Source of the DNA: Gemmatimonadota bacterium
GTDB taxonomy: Bacteria; Gemmatimonadota; Gemmatimonadetes; Longimicrobiales; Gaopeijiaceae
Length of the DNA stretch: 64,000 bases
NCBI GenBank assembly: GCA_041390125.1
Contig: JAWKQN010000016.1
Location: 1 to 64,000, forward strand
Reading direction: 5' to 3'
A model generated the notes under the pieces. It was not told the DNA's origin. It saw nothing but the letters and a program-made list of their open reading frames with translations, and made no database searches. Every line of letters begins with the position of its first letter. The stretch's first letter is position 1. Position numbers and translations under genes: made by a program. Shown here piece after piece: positions 49,336 through 58,121 of this stretch.

Positions 49336-50373
49336 TCATTCGAGACGCAGGCGCACCTGGACGATCTCTGAATTGCTGAGGGCGGTGAGGGTGTCGCCGT
49401 GCAGCGTGGCGCTCCCTGCGTTTGCCAGGAGCGTAGCGGTGTCCGGATCATCGCTCATGAGCCGGCGGACCACCCGTGTCTCGAGGTCGATCGCCAGTCC
49501 GAAGAAGTCCGGCCCGCGCGCGAGCAGCAGAACCGTGGCGGGTGGCTGCAGATCGGCGTCCTTCACCAGGAACGTCGAAGCCAGGAGCCATACCGGACGG
49601 GTGGGATACATCCGGTCGATGTCAGCCACCAGCGGCGACCACAGGGCGACCGGAAGCGACGCGCGGCCGACGAGATCTCCCGTTGCCAGGTCATAGGTCA
49701 AGAACGTGCCGCTCCGTTGCTCGAAGATCACGGCCTCGGTGGCGGTGACCCCCACCAGCACCAGCGCCGCAGGAACGCCGGTGTTCTCGGCTCGGAGCGA
49801 CTGCAGTTCTGCGGGCAACACGCCGAAGGGGCGGCTTCCGTCTCTGCCCACGACCCGCATGAGCGCCACCGAATCCGGGGCCAGTACCAGCACGGTACCG
49901 TCCGGCAGGAGCGCGAGTCCGTCCGGCGTCGGGCTGGCATCCCCCAGGTTCACGACACCCACGTAGGCGCGACTCTCGACGTCGAAGAGGAGAACCCGGG
50001 CCGTGTTGTAGTCGTGGACCCCGATCCGCGGACCCGAACGCGACAGCAGCGCGGGACCCGTCATCTCGCCCGGCCCGCTTCCGCGACCCGCGAGCCGTCT
50101 TCGGACGCGGAGCTCGGGAGTGAGCTCCACCAGGTCGCTGGCACGAGGATCCGTCACGAGGTATCCCCCCGGTACGGCGCGGATAAGGACCGGTAGCGTC
50201 AGCCCGAGGGAGTCGTCGAGCACCTCGACCCGGTGCGCGAGCATCTCTGTGGTACGGATGTCCTCGCCCATGCGGAAGTCCTCCGGTTCGGCCGGAGGAG
50301 GAGGCGCACAAGCGCCGACCATCAGGGCCAAGGCACCGACGACGAGGTAGGTGGCCACACGACTCGACGGCAT
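49336..50373 (-). CDS. Six-bladed beta-propeller-like lipoprotein
   Basis: A 345-residue lipoprotein (leader LALMVGAC gives a lipobox). The mature part has the repeat pattern of six-bladed/NHL-type beta-propellers; GRGSGPGEMTGPALLSRSG is the tell-tale blade segment, and similar turns recur (VHDYNTARVLLFDVESRAYV, LALLPDGTVLVLAPDS). A relative lies at 60786-61865. Such proteins are numerous in Gemmatimonadota-type genomes and probably bind ligands at the cell surface. The ribosome binding site AGAGAGG precedes the ATG. Confidence 0.78.
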   Translation of the reverse strand: MPSSRVATYLVVGALALMVGACAPPPPAEPEDFRMGEDIRTTEMLAHRVEVLDDSLGLTLPVLIRAVPGGYLVTDPRASDLVELTPELRVRRRLAGRGSGPGEMTGPALLSRSGPRIGVHDYNTARVLLFDVESRAYVGVVNLGDASPTPDGLALLPDGTVLVLAPDSVALMRVVGRDGSRPFGVLPAELQSLRAENTGVPAALVLVGVTATEAVIFEQRSGTFLTYDLATGDLVGRASLPVALWSPLVADIDRMYPTRPVWLLASTFLVKDADLQPPATVLLLARGPDFFGLAIDLETRVVRRLMSDDPDTATLLANAGSATLHGDTLTALSNSEIVQVRLRLE

Positions 50374-50437
50374 GGATCCTCTCTTGGGTTCGGGAAGACC
50401 ACCCGGGGTCGCGCGCCCCCGGGTGGCTCCGTCCGGG

Positions 50438-50749
50438 TCAGATCAGCGTGTAGGTGCTGCAGTCGAGCCTCGTCCTCTGGCCGCCTGCCATCTGGTACAG
50501 GCCCTCGTAGTACTGCACCTCGGTGGTGGTCGTGTAGCTCCCGCCGAACTTGGAGAGCGATCCTCCCGCGCTGTACGTGACCGTCTTCGTGACCAGCCGC
50601 TCCGCGATGAGCGTGCCGAAGGCGGGATTCGAGCTCCCTCCCGAGATGTAGTCGGAGCAGCGGGTCGGGTCCGCCTTCACGGGGTCGGGCAGGTTCAGCG
50701 TCAGTGTCATCGCAGCCAGGAGTGCCAGAAGGAGTGACCGTCGAAGCAT
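50438..50749 (-). CDS. Small exported protein with conserved Cys pair
   Basis: A 103-residue exported protein: basic start, hydrophobic helix (LLLALLAAMTLTLNL), cleavage near PVKA, and a mature part of about 75 residues with two Cys residues (PTRCSDYISG and LDCSTYTLI), one near each end and able to form a disulfide. It is Thr/Tyr/Gly-rich, likely beta-structured (VTKTVTYSAGGSLSKFGGSY). The start has GAGGAGG. A family was not recognised. It lies just upstream of the beta-propeller gene, so the pair may form an operon. Confidence 0.72.
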   Translation of the reverse strand: MLRRSLLLALLAAMTLTLNLPDPVKADPTRCSDYISGGSSNPAFGTLIAERLVTKTVTYSAGGSLSKFGGSYTTTTEVQYYEGLYQMAGGQRTRLDCSTYTLI

Positions 50750-51121
50750 CGTGCCTCCTCGTGCTGGCGCCGCCCGTATCCGGGCGGCCGTGAATCGAAC
50801 GCCGGCTCGGATGCGAGCGGCGTCCGACAAGCTCACGCGAGGGCCGGGGCGCGAGGATGGACGATCGGGCCTGGTGACGCGGATACACTGTGGCCGACCG
50901 AGCGGGTTTGTCCATGTACGGATGGGACAGATTTCCGGTCCGGTGGGCGGCGGTCCGCGGGGCCGGTGGTTCCGTGCCGGCGGCGTGGGGAGACGCGGGC
51001 CTGCGCCGGCGGGTGGGGCGTGTGGCCGGATCGGCCCCGAGGGGCGCGGGTCGCCTCAGCAGGGGCGATCAGAGGCCGGGGCGGAGCCCCGGTGCCGAGC
51101 TGCTACGACCCGCTGCCTTCC
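50750..51121. other. Intergenic region upstream of small exported protein
   Basis: No convincing gene. A perfect 8-bp hairpin (GCCGCCCG/CGGGCGGC, loop TATC) at 50769-50788 sits in the leader of the small exported protein and may influence its expression. Several short frames here are not family-like. Confidence 0.5.
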
Positions 51122-51997
51122 TCAGGGATTCGCGAAGACCGGCATGTCCCGGGCTTCGCCGTAGTCCTCGATCGGGGCTGCATTGCGGAGGCGCTCCATG
51201 TCCTCGTCCGTGATGACGAAGTCGACGTCCGCATTCTCCCTCATGTGCTTCGCATTCGCCGTCTTGGGCAACGGCAGGAGGCCGAGCTGCAGCGTGTAGC
51301 GGATGGAAAGGCGGGGAATCGAGACTTCGTAGCGCCGCGCCATCTCCGCGATCTCCTTGTTCTCGAGCAACGCGCCGTGGCCGATGGGGGAGTACGCCTC
51401 GACCAGCATCCCCCGGTCCTGGACATTCCGGATGAGGTCGGCAGGTGTGTTGCTGATGTGGGCCAGGATCTGGTTCACCATGGGCTGGACCGAGCAGACC
51501 TCGAAGAGGTTGTCGAGATCCGCCTGCTCGAAATTCGACACGCCGATGGCCCGCAGCTTCCCGGCCTCGTATGCGTCCTCCAGTGCCTTCCATGCCTCGC
51601 GGTTCCCCTCGAAGTAGCGATCCTGCCCGCGGAACTCGGCCCAGGGTTGGGGGCTGTGGATGAGCATGAGGTCGATGGATTCCAGCCCCAGCGCCTCCAG
51701 CGATCCATCGATCGCCGAGGCCGCCGCCGCGTACGACTTCACTTCCGCGGCCAGCTTCGTGGTCACGAACACCTCGTCGCGCGCGGTTCCGCTCGACTCG
51801 AGTGCGCGACCCACCCCCGCCTCGTTCTGGTAGGCCTGAGCCGTATCGAAATGGCGGTAGCCGATCTCGAGCGCATCGCGAACGGCTTGCTCGACGTCCT
51901 CATCGGTGACCATCCACGTGCCGAGCCCCAGCTTGGGGATCTCCACGCCGTTTGTCAGGGTGTAGGTTTCGTGCAGGATCATCGGTTGGATCTCCAT
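51122..51997 (-). CDS. Aldo/keto reductase
   Basis: A 291-residue TIM-barrel NADPH-dependent reductase. The catalytic tetrad is present: Asp and Tyr in YRHFDTAQAYQNE, Lys in VFVTTKL and His in LMLIHSPQPW. SNFEQADLDNLFE and VEAYSPIGHGALLENKEIAE form the cofactor side. It resembles the 2,5-diketo-D-gluconate-reductase branch and would reduce aldehydes or ketones. The start is either ATG at 51997 or 51982; the latter has GGAG nine bases upstream and may be the real one. Confidence 0.93.
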   Translation of the reverse strand: MEIQPMILHETYTLTNGVEIPKLGLGTWMVTDEDVEQAVRDALEIGYRHFDTAQAYQNEAGVGRALESSGTARDEVFVTTKLAAEVKSYAAAASAIDGSLEALGLESIDLMLIHSPQPWAEFRGQDRYFEGNREAWKALEDAYEAGKLRAIGVSNFEQADLDNLFEVCSVQPMVNQILAHISNTPADLIRNVQDRGMLVEAYSPIGHGALLENKEIAEMARRYEVSIPRLSIRYTLQLGLLPLPKTANAKHMRENADVDFVITDEDMERLRNAAPIEDYGEARDMPVFANP

Positions 51998-52049
51998 GCG
52001 TCGGGTTTGCGAAGGAAGGGGTGTTGCTTCCGGCTCCCGTCCGCTGTGC

Positions 52050-52454
52050 CTATCCCCGCCGTCCGCCCGCGGCAGATGGCGGGGACCCGATGGTGGAACT
52101 GGCGCCGGACGGCGCTGCGTTCTGCTGCCACGGGAGGCGGCCTTCGATCTCGGCTTCCAGGGAGAAGCTGAGGAAGGTCCGGATCAGGACCACCAATCCA
52201 AGGGCCGAGACGGTCCGCAGCGTCGGCTCGACCAGGATGGTCCCGATGATGTCTCCCGCCACGAGGAGCTCGAGCCCGAGCAGGATCGCCCGGCCCAGGT
52301 TGGCGCGGTACTGGTGGTAGACGCGCGGGAACGCCTCCCGGCGCACGATCGCGGCCAGGAAGACGCAGGTCGCAATGATGCCGCCGATGAGAATGGCCGC
52401 GACCCCGGCCATCTCGATCCAACGTGCGACCGGTTCCACCCACCCTCGTTCCAT
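52050..52454 (-). CDS. DUF1622 membrane protein
   Basis: A 134-residue protein with three predicted membrane helices (AGVAAILIGGIIATCVFLAA, LLGLELLVAGDIIGTIL, VSALGLVVLIRTFLSFS) and a polar C-terminus. VYHQYRANLGRAILLGLELL is the DUF1622 signature. No function is established. The start at 52454 gives MERGWVEPVARWIEMAG. It is separated by 52 bases from the aldo/keto reductase gene start, and may share transcription with it. Confidence 0.88.
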   Translation of the reverse strand: MERGWVEPVARWIEMAGVAAILIGGIIATCVFLAAIVRREAFPRVYHQYRANLGRAILLGLELLVAGDIIGTILVEPTLRTVSALGLVVLIRTFLSFSLEAEIEGRLPWQQNAAPSGASSTIGSPPSAAGGRRG

Positions 52455-52683
52455 CGTTCCGATCCTGGGTCCGCCGCGGCCTCCGTGTTTCGACCCGCGG
52501 TCCGGTGACCGCTGGACCGGAGCGACCCGGCCGCGGGGACCGGGCGGGGAGCGGGTCGATGCGGCCCACCGGTGCGCCGATCCCGGAACGAACCCCCGTA
52601 CTGCTGCTCCGGCGCCGGACGCGACCACGGCCGCGGGAGGAGCCAAGCGCAACAAGCGTTCCGGTGGACGACGCCGGGGATCG

Positions 52684-53955
52684 TCAACCTCCCCCGGCGC
52701 GCTGCCTGAGCAGCGCCAACACCTCCGGCTCGGCGGCCAGGCGAGGCTCGTCGATCCAGGCCGGGTCGACGTGCGCGCCTGCGGCCACGAGCGCGCCGAC
52801 CGTGCGCCGGTAGGGGTCCGGGGACCGTCCCTCTTCCAGCCACGCGTGGAGCGCCCACACCAGGGGTGGGGTCCCGTAGCGGCCGTCCAGCGCATCGATC
52901 TCCGCCCCGCGCGCCAGGAGCAGCTCCACCAGGGCGGCGTGGCCTTCGTAGGCGGCCAGGTGCAACGCGGTCCGGCCGTCGTCCGCGGCCCGCTGCGACG
53001 GGTCCACCCCCGCATCCAGGAGAACCGCGAGGGTCGGACGTTGGTCGTACCACGCCGCCATGAGCAGCGCCTCGACCGCTTCTGCGGAAGCGGGCGCGAA
53101 CGGTGTGGACTGGATCCACCGTTCGATGACGTCGACCCGTCCGATCCCGGCCGCTTCCACCAGATCCAGGGCGGCGCCACGCGCGGCGAGATGCGCACCC
53201 GCTTCGGGACACCCGTTCGCCAGGCAGGCACGAACCATCCCGGGCGCAAGCGCCGCGCCCCGCTCGAGCAGCAGGTCGATCAGGTCGTTCTGGACGCCCC
53301 TGCGTCTCGGATGCGCGCTCGTTGCCACCAGACCGAGTGTGGTGGCGCCCCCGCCGTAGACGTCCGCCTCGGCATCGATGTCGGCACCGGCATCCAGGAG
53401 GAGGCGGGTGAGCGCCACGATGTTGGGCGGAGTCCTCTGCCGATAGTTCTCCACCCCGTTCGCGGCCACGTAGTGCAGCAGTGTCGCGCGGTGCTCCCGG
53501 GTGGAGCGCGCGTGGAGGAGCGACGGGTGGGCAGCGAGCACCTGTTCGAGCCCAGACAGGTCTCCTGCGACGATCGCATCCGCAGCGCGCTCGAACGCGC
53601 CCGCGGGCGAGTCCTCCCGGACGAGGGACTCGATGTGGCACAGCAGCGCGGTCCAACTCGGGAAGCCGTGGGCGCGCGCGATCACGAACAGCGCCTGACT
53701 GACGTTCGACCCGTGGTCTACGAGCCGTGCGTGCGCGAAGTCGGCGAGCTCGTGGACGTACCGCCTGGGGTCACGAGGCGAGGAACGCTCGTCCGGCAAC
53801 AGGCGCAACAACGCCTCGACCCAGCGGGCGGCCCAGGTCCGGATACCGTCGATCCCGCAGTGGCTGGCCTCGACCAGCTCCTTGGCGCGGGTCCGGTACT
53901 GGGCCGGAGAGGGACGCGGCGGAAGCGGGAGGACGTCCTGGGGATTGGGATACAT
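52684..53955 (-). CDS. Ankyrin-repeat protein
   Basis: A 423-residue protein. Ankyrin repeats lie in the second half: GRTALHLAAYEGHAALVELL followed by LARGAEIDALDGRYG is a canonical unit, with less regular units before (ALTRLLLDAGADIDAE, and NDLIDLLLERGAALAP). The N-terminal ~100 residues are different (AKELVEASHCGIDGIRTWAA). It has no signal peptide. The start at 53955 has AAAGGAG. Likely a cytosolic binding protein; no enzymatic motif. Confidence 0.88.
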   Translation of the reverse strand: MYPNPQDVLPLPPRPSPAQYRTRAKELVEASHCGIDGIRTWAARWVEALLRLLPDERSSPRDPRRYVHELADFAHARLVDHGSNVSQALFVIARAHGFPSWTALLCHIESLVREDSPAGAFERAADAIVAGDLSGLEQVLAAHPSLLHARSTREHRATLLHYVAANGVENYRQRTPPNIVALTRLLLDAGADIDAEADVYGGGATTLGLVATSAHPRRRGVQNDLIDLLLERGAALAPGMVRACLANGCPEAGAHLAARGAALDLVEAAGIGRVDVIERWIQSTPFAPASAEAVEALLMAAWYDQRPTLAVLLDAGVDPSQRAADDGRTALHLAAYEGHAALVELLLARGAEIDALDGRYGTPPLVWALHAWLEEGRSPDPYRRTVGALVAAGAHVDPAWIDEPRLAAEPEVLALLRQRAGGG

Positions 53956-54207
53956 ACGAAGCTCCTTTCGTGGTGCCTGGCGTCCGCACAGATCAGGCTG
54001 AAAGAAGATTCGTTCTGTCGGGGTCCTGCGGCTGGGTGGGCACGGCCCTTTTCGCGGACGGAGAGCGCCCCTGCGCGCGGACGGAAGCTAGAGGGAGCCG
54101 ACGGCCGTGGGCAAGCGCGACGCTACGGTGCCCGCGATCATCGGGGGCCGAGCGTTTGGATCCGCGCGGGGATCGAAGCTCAGGCCGCGGGCCCGTGCGA
54201 CACGGAC

Positions 54208-54759
54208 TCAGGTGATCCGCAGCGTCTCCACCACGATGAAGGAGAGCAGCAGGAGCACAGCGCCCACAGTGGCGACCGCGTGATAGCGGAGGGACCGCAC
54301 CGAGGCCAGGGACGCGAGCAACACGGCCGCGAGGAGGTTGAGGAAGGCCGCCTGCGGATCCGCGGCCCGGAGCGCCCGCAGGGTCTCGAGGACCGACGCG
54401 GCCGCCAGCACACCGAAGAGCAGGCGGTGGATCCCGAAATAGTGGGCTCTCAGGTCGTACTCCGCACCCGGGTCCTCTGCCGGCAGCACGAGCGCCGCTG
54501 CCAGATAGAACAGGACCGGCACCAGCAGCACCAGCAGGAACGAGAAGAAATTCCAGCCCTCCTGGAAGCGCAGCCCGAAGGCGGCCCACCACCACTGCAC
54601 GAGCGCGACGAAGACGAGGCCGCTCCACGTGAGCGGTAGCCAGTGGTAGCGGACGCGGCCCCGCGCGCGGGCCAGACGTTGCACTCCGCCCAGCAGCTCG
54701 GTGACACCCAGGCCCAGCACGATGGAGATCAGGACGGACAGGTACTCGAACGGCGTCAC
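54208..54759 (-). CDS. Polytopic membrane protein of unknown function
   Basis: A 183-residue protein with about five membrane helices (YLSVLISIVLGLGVTELLGG, FFSFLLVLLVPVLFYLAAAL, LFGVLAAASVLETLRALRA, AFLNLLAAVLLASLASVRSL, VATVGAVLLLLSFIVVETL). The GTG start overlaps the stop of the upstream CPBP protease gene by four bases. No known family is recognised. Its coupling to the protease suggests a working pair in the membrane. Confidence 0.7.
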   Translation of the reverse strand: MTPFEYLSVLISIVLGLGVTELLGGVQRLARARGRVRYHWLPLTWSGLVFVALVQWWWAAFGLRFQEGWNFFSFLLVLLVPVLFYLAAALVLPAEDPGAEYDLRAHYFGIHRLLFGVLAAASVLETLRALRAADPQAAFLNLLAAVLLASLASVRSLRYHAVATVGAVLLLLSFIVVETLRIT

Positions 54760-55517
54760 GACGGGTCTGCCCCTTCTTCGGAGTCGGAGTGGCTGCGCTC
54801 CGCGTGTCGGGCGGCCACGGCGTCGAGGATCCTGCGGCCTACGGCGCCGCCATGCACGTCGATCGCGGCGTGGAGGATCATGGGCCAGAGCAGCGACGCG
54901 GTTCCCACGTACAGGAAGCCGGCCAGGATGCCGATCACCCCGGTCTTGATCACACCGCTGCGGCCCTGGTAGGCGTGCGCGACCCCGAAGGCGAGGCCGG
55001 CCAGCAGGGCGGACGTCCACGGGCCCGTCCAGACACCCACCCAGGCGATGAGGAAGCCGCGGTAGAGGATCTCCTCACAGATGCCGGCGGTGAGCGAGAG
55101 CGCCGCGAAGGCGCGGGCCTCCTCGTCGGTGCGGGGCAGCAGCTCGGCCACCCCCAGGGTCTCCCCTGCATACTCGACGAGCTCGGCGCGCTCCAACCGC
55201 CGCACCGCCCGCCACTGCCCGGCCAGGAACGCCAGTCCCAGGCCGGTGATGGCCAGGCCGGCGAGACTCCCGGCGTCCAGCGGGAGCTGGAATCCGAGCG
55301 AGGCCGGGCTCCGACCCGCCATGAACCAGCCGAGCAGCACGATGCCCGTGACCGTCCACTGCCGCGCCATGCCGCGCACGTACTCGCGGCGCCGGGCACC
55401 GGGACCGCCGGTCGCCACGGCCCGCCGGAAGCGCGCCCAGCTCCACCGTGCGTGCAGCGGGAACGCGATCAACAGGACCGCGGCGAGGAGGTGGTCCCAG
55501 AGGGTCGGTTCGATCAT
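54756..55517 (-). CDS. CPBP intramembrane metalloprotease
   Basis: A 253-residue multi-pass membrane protein with the CAAX-protease/bacteriocin-processing (CPBP) motifs in order: EExxxR as EEILYRG (about residue 153), FxxxH as FGVAHAY, and HxxxD as HAAID. These are the metal-binding and catalytic residues of the Rce1-like family. Bacterial members process peptides or other membrane proteins or help in immunity to bacteriocins. It is coupled to the membrane-protein gene at 54208. The N-terminus has several additional helices. Confidence 0.92.
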   Translation of the reverse strand: MIEPTLWDHLLAAVLLIAFPLHARWSWARFRRAVATGGPGARRREYVRGMARQWTVTGIVLLGWFMAGRSPASLGFQLPLDAGSLAGLAITGLGLAFLAGQWRAVRRLERAELVEYAGETLGVAELLPRTDEEARAFAALSLTAGICEEILYRGFLIAWVGVWTGPWTSALLAGLAFGVAHAYQGRSGVIKTGVIGILAGFLYVGTASLLWPMILHAAIDVHGGAVGRRILDAVAARHAERSHSDSEEGADPS

Positions 55518-55673
55518 GAGGGGTGGGCGGCGTGCGGGTCTCGATCCCCACGGTGGACCCGGAGAGCGCGGTGCGCCAGTCGCACGATGTGCGAAGCAGG
55601 CGTTATAGACGCCGTCGCGGCCTCACGCGGGCGGCGGCCGCCCTCACCCGCCGCCGCTGGCGAACGACCGTGC

Positions 55674-56063
55674 TCAGGGTCGCCGCTGCAGCGACGGCAA
55701 ACCCCGGAACGCTTGCAGGTCGTGCTCGAACGTGCGCTCGTGCGCGCGGCCGTCGTCGTCCCGCCATCCCACCGTGGCGCGGAAGCGGACGGGTTTGCGC
55801 TCCAGCAGCGCGCTCAGGCGGTCCACGAAGACCCGGATCGGACGGTCGGGCCGAAGCAGCCCGAGGCAGCGGAAGAGCGGCAGGTCTCCGAGCGCGACCT
55901 GTCCTCCGAGCGCCGACAGCGGCGGGTCGAGCGTGACCCGGACCTCGTGCGCGGGCGTCTGACCCACATTGAGCAGCACGAGCTCGACGACGTCGTCCGT
56001 CACGTCCACATCGAGCACCACGTACGGGGGGCGCGGCTCCCTGCGCGCGTCGGGCGTGGCCAC
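55674..56063 (-). CDS. Small beta-rich protein paired with gp19-like gene
   Basis: A 129-residue protein of beta pattern, with no signal or membrane segment: YVVLDVDVTDDVVELVLLNV, QTPAHEVRVTLDPPLSALGG, then RFRATVGWRDDDGRAHERTF. The family is not recognised. The GTG start lies one base after the stop of the gp19-like gene, so the two are co-translated and their products may act together, for instance as a tube component and its cap or partner. Confidence 0.62.
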   Translation of the reverse strand: MATPDARREPRPPYVVLDVDVTDDVVELVLLNVGQTPAHEVRVTLDPPLSALGGQVALGDLPLFRCLGLLRPDRPIRVFVDRLSALLERKPVRFRATVGWRDDDGRAHERTFEHDLQAFRGLPSLQRRP

Positions 56064-56064
56064 G

Positions 56065-56517
56065 TCAGTCGTCCAGGTCGATGCCTTCGTGGCAGAGCTC
56101 CAGCGACTCGATGGCCACCTCCGACCCCGTGGCCTTGAGGTCCGGGCCCATCCATCTGCAGGGCCAGGCGCGCCGCAGGTTCCAGCGCATCACCTCCTGG
56201 CGGCTTTCATCCAGCAGCGAGATGCGCACGGTGGCGCGTTGCACGTTGCCCTGCAGGGCGCTCAGCAGCCAGTTCCAGAACGTCGCGTCGCCGGTCACGC
56301 CCCGCTTGCAGACCAGGTTGGGATACTTCGCGAGGCCCGGCATCTTCCGCACGGTGATGTCCTCGGTGCCGACCCGGTACTCGATGACGTCGATGTCGAC
56401 GCCCAGGCCGGTGATCTCCGAGAAGGATCCGCGGGCCGTGGCCCCGTCGCTGATCCCCTGCACCTCGATCAGGAAGTTGTAGTTGCCGTAGGGATCGTCG
56501 CGGTAGGTCGGGGGCAT
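56065..56517 (-). CDS. T4 gp19-like tail-tube family protein
   Basis: A 150-residue protein matching the phage T4 gp19/contractile-injection tube family (PF06841-type). N-terminus DPYGNYNFLIEVQGISDGAT, then SEITGLGVDIDVIEYRVGTE, the basic patch KMPGLAKYPNLVCKRGVTGD and the C-terminal WPCRWMGPDLKATGSEVAIE. The family forms rings of phage tails, pyocins and extracellular injection systems. Only one other small gene accompanies it; no sheath, baseplate or ATPase genes are in the window. Good ribosome binding site (GGAGATCC) precedes the ATG. Confidence 0.85.
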   Translation of the reverse strand: MPPTYRDDPYGNYNFLIEVQGISDGATARGSFSEITGLGVDIDVIEYRVGTEDITVRKMPGLAKYPNLVCKRGVTGDATFWNWLLSALQGNVQRATVRISLLDESRQEVMRWNLRRAWPCRWMGPDLKATGSEVAIESLELCHEGIDLDD

Positions 56518-56615
56518 GTCGGATCTCCGGCAGGGGGTGTCCTTCGGGAGTGGCGTGAACGGCGCCCGCGGGAGGTCAGGAGGCGGGCCCGCCTCGCGTG
56601 TCCCAGCGTCGTGCG

Positions 56616-58121
56616 CTACCGCTCCACCGTCAGCACCCGCCCGGGCAGCGCGCGGTAGTCCACGCCTTCCACCCGCTGGCTCGTGCGGCCTCCGGGCGTG
56701 AGCACCGTCACCTCCACATCCACGCGCTCGATCCCCGCGGGCAGGCCCACGTGCACCGGCGCGGCGCCCTGCGAACAATAGCCGCCGCCCGTGTCCACGA
56801 GCCGCGACCCCAGGAGTCGGTCCGTACCGGACTCGAAGACCCGCACCTCCGCACCCGCGCGCGTATGGCGGCCGCTGGGATCGAGCACGCGCACCTGGAC
56901 GGAGCGCTCCGCGCGCTCGGCCGGGAGCAGGTTCCGGAGCAGGGGATGCGTCCCCACACCGGGGTCGTTGTTGGCGAGCGCCAGGTCCAGATCGCCGTCC
57001 GCGTCGTAGTCCGCCCAGCGCACGCCGTGGCTCGCGCCCTTGGTCAGGATCAGCGCGGGCGTGGCGTCCGCGAAGGTGCCCTGGACGTTGCGGAACAGGT
57101 GGTCGGGCGCCTCGGGCTCGTCTCCCAGGAACGCGGCCACGAAGACGTCCGGCCACCCGTCGTTGTCGTAGTCGCCCCAGGCGGCCGTGGTGCTGTGATG
57201 GTCGGCGGCAACCGGCGTGCCCTGCGCCACTTCGGTGAACGTGCCGTCCCCGTTGTTGCGCCAGATGGCATCCGGGCCGTAGTTGGCCACGAACAGGTCC
57301 AGGTCCCCGTCGTTGTCGTAGTCGGTGACGTCCGGCCCCACACCGCCGATCTCCTCGGAGCGCTCGCCGCCGTCCATGCCCAGCTCGGCGGCCACGTCCG
57401 TGAAGGTCCCGCCGTCGTTCCGGTAGAAGCCGTCCGCGTCCCCGTTCTGGTTGGCCACGAAGGCGTCGAGGTCCCCGTCCTGGTCGAAGTCCGCCCAGGC
57501 CACTCCGACCGTGCGGCGGGGATCGCCGATCCCGGTCTCCTCCGTCACGTCGGTGAAGGTCTGACCGTCGTTGCGGTAGAGGCGATTGGGGCCGTCGCGC
57601 AGCGCCACGAAGAGATCGACGTCCCCATCCTGGTCGATGTCGATCCAGGAGGTCTGACGAGTCGTCCCGTCGACGGAGACGCCGAGCTGCCCCGTGACGT
57701 CCGTGAAGTGCGTCCCGTCTCCGTCATTGCGGTAGATGCGGTCGGTGCCGCCCCCGGCGGGGAAGCCGATGTAGACGTCCAGATGGCCGTCCCCGTCGAA
57801 GTCCCCCCAGGACGCCACGCGCGTGTCCTCGGGGCTGGCCAGCCCGACGTCGGCGGCCACGTCGGTGAAGGTCCCGGCGTCGTTGCGGTAGAGACGGTCG
57901 GGCCCGTTGCGGAAGCCCACGAACAGGTCCAGATCGCCGTCGTTGTCGAAATCGATGAACGCGTTGGGCTGCGCCCCCGAAGCGGAGAACAGCTCCGGTT
58001 GCACGGACTCGAACGTGGGCGGGAAGTCCGGGTCACGCTCCTCCAGCGTGCCCTGCTCGGCCGCGCAGGCGGCCAGCAGCAGGGACGCGCAGAGCGCGAG
58101 GCCCTCCCGCCCGCGGCTCAC
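56616..58121 (-). CDS. FG-GAP/VCBS and UnbV-domain lipoprotein
   Basis: A 501-residue lipoprotein (LLLAAC lipobox). Six to seven FG-GAP/VCBS-type repeats carry calcium-binding loops such as DFDNDGDLDLFVGF, DFDGDGHLDVYIGF and DYDADGDLDLALAN, making a beta-propeller. The C-terminal ~100 residues match the ASPIC/UnbV domain (VRVLDPSGRHTRAGAEVRVF, YCSQGAAPVHVGLP). Similar proteins relate to the CRTAC1/UnbV group, function unclear. The GTG start overlaps the peptidase stop, and the three genes 60441 to 56616 form an operon. Confidence 0.85.
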   Translation of the reverse strand: MSRGREGLALCASLLLAACAAEQGTLEERDPDFPPTFESVQPELFSASGAQPNAFIDFDNDGDLDLFVGFRNGPDRLYRNDAGTFTDVAADVGLASPEDTRVASWGDFDGDGHLDVYIGFPAGGGTDRIYRNDGDGTHFTDVTGQLGVSVDGTTRQTSWIDIDQDGDVDLFVALRDGPNRLYRNDGQTFTDVTEETGIGDPRRTVGVAWADFDQDGDLDAFVANQNGDADGFYRNDGGTFTDVAAELGMDGGERSEEIGGVGPDVTDYDNDGDLDLFVANYGPDAIWRNNGDGTFTEVAQGTPVAADHHSTTAAWGDYDNDGWPDVFVAAFLGDEPEAPDHLFRNVQGTFADATPALILTKGASHGVRWADYDADGDLDLALANNDPGVGTHPLLRNLLPAERAERSVQVRVLDPSGRHTRAGAEVRVFESGTDRLLGSRLVDTGGGYCSQGAAPVHVGLPAGIERVDVEVTVLTPGGRTSQRVEGVDYRALPGRVLTVER

